Shown here in pieces: positions 4,761-5,273 of a DNA stretch of 5,273 bases. A model generated the notes under the pieces. That model saw nothing but the letters and a program-made list of their open reading frames with translations, was not told where the DNA came from and ran no database searches. The first letter of the stretch is position 1; each line of letters begins with the position of its first letter. This stretch comes from Bordetella parapertussis. Lineage in GTDB: Bacteria; Pseudomonadota; Gammaproteobacteria; Burkholderiales; Burkholderiaceae_C. The DNA is taken from positions 1 to 5,273 of the forward strand of contig CAMBXY010000109.1 of assembly GCA_945871945.1 (NCBI GenBank). The letters are read 5' to 3'. The translations under genes were made by a program, and so were the position numbers.

Positions 4761-5273
4761 CTAGTCGCCTGCCCGTGGTTGTTTGTCACGCGCATAGCCC
4801 CACAGGTACTGATCGGGGCGCGACAAGACCATGCGCTCTATGGCCTGGTTCATCAGCAGAGCGGCTTGCTCGGGCGTGGTCTGGGGCTGGTTCAAGGCCT
4901 GCAGACAAGGCGGCAACACATGGAAGGTGAATTGTCCGCCGGTGTGGCGCTCACACCAAGCCAGCAACACCACCGCACCGGTTTGCTGGGCGAGTTTGGG
5001 CAGCAAGTTCATGGTGTAGACCGGCCTGCCAAAAAAAGGCACCCACAGGCCCTGTCCCTCGGGCGGCACTTGGTCGGGCAAGATGGCGGTAAAGCCCCCC
5101 GCACGCAAATGCTTGACCAAGGCGCGCACCCCGCGCAAAGAAGCACTGGCGGTTTTGAAATAGGTACGCTGGCGTGACAAGCCCACCACTTCTTGCAGCC
5201 AAAGCTTGCGCGGTGGTCGGTACAAGGCCAATAAATCGCCATGCTGGGGCCCGAGTTTTTCGGCCAAGGCTTG
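4761..5273 (-). CDS. LpxL/HtrB-family lipid A acyltransferase (upstream copy, 5' end outside window)
   Basis: The frame is open from the window edge to a TAG at 4763-4761, giving 171 C-terminal residues beginning QALAEKLGPQHG. Family features visible are LYRPPRKLWL (about 16-25), the loop LPDQVPPEGQGLWVPFFGRP (64-83) and the C-terminal RPDQYLWGYARDK, the counterpart of WVHKRFKSRP in the next gene. The N-terminal anchor and catalytic HX4(D/E) motif must lie beyond 5273. A TTG at 5267 is simply an internal codon, since the family is close to 300 residues. The PDQVPPEGQG pocket differs clearly from PDMNFRLDES in the downstream copy, so the two are diverged paralogues, perhaps adding different acyl chains or using different acceptor sites. 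The next gene begins on the following base. Confidence 0.9.
   Translation of the reverse strand, partial: QALAEKLGPQHGDLLALYRPPRKLWLQEVVGLSRQRTYFKTASASLRGVRALVKHLRAGGFTAILPDQVPPEGQGLWVPFFGRPVYTMNLLPKLAQQTGAVVLLAWCERHTGGQFTFHVLPPCLQALNQPQTTPEQAALLMNQAIERMVLSRPDQYLWGYARDKQPRAGD

Noticed and set aside
4545..5177. 210-codon open frame on the plus strand opposite the acyltransferase pair
   Set aside because: The translation is rich in Gln, His and Arg with no recognisable domain, as expected for the antisense of GC-rich genes; it crosses the junction of two clear family members.

Overview
The window looks like chromosomal DNA of a betaproteobacterium, most likely a member of the Comamonadaceae (Limnohabitans/Rhodoferax-like). 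The reasons are the protein character of EngB (a long N-terminal extension containing WLHTARFLTTAAQLHHLP before the GTPase core), a c4-type dihaem cytochrome next to engB, a tandem pair of lipid A acyltransferase genes, and moderate-to-high GC. This is inference from recalled family resemblance, with no search run. There are no tRNA, rRNA, CRISPR, transposase or phage features; every long stretch is coding.

Left block (1-2218, all minus strand): transcription runs from a dihaem cytochrome c4 gene (1589-2218) towards msrP (533-1519) and msrQ (1-533, cut by the window edge). msrP and msrQ overlap by one base (TAATG) and encode the periplasmic molybdenum enzyme and its haem-containing membrane electron donor, which together repair oxidised methionines in envelope proteins. 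Between the cytochrome and msrP lie a 17-bp AT-rich palindrome, a possible promoter and a strong intrinsic terminator (1537-1564). The terminator's 3' arm can also pair with the msrP ribosome-binding region, so the msrPQ leader could be a terminator/RBS switch. This is the most interesting unexplained structure in the window.

Centre (2219-2299): an 81-bp divergent intergenic region with a good sigma70-type promoter for engB, an oppositely oriented -10-like hexamer overlapping its -10, and a 10-bp palindrome in the engB spacer.

Right block, plus strand (2300-3882): engB (TTG start), the ribosome-assembly GTPase, overlaps by ATGA an alpha/beta-hydrolase of the epoxide-hydrolase type (Asp nucleophile). 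Right block, minus strand (3879-5273): two abutting LpxL/HtrB-family acyltransferases, the upstream one cut by the window end. The hydrolase and the downstream acyltransferase converge, their two TAA stop codons sharing one TTAA palindrome.

Most of the window is conserved housekeeping and envelope-maintenance content. I see no new multi-gene system; the candidates worth testing are regulatory (msrPQ leader, divergent promoter) or concern gene order and substrate (epoxide hydrolase-like partner of engB, absence of cytochrome maturation genes beside c4).
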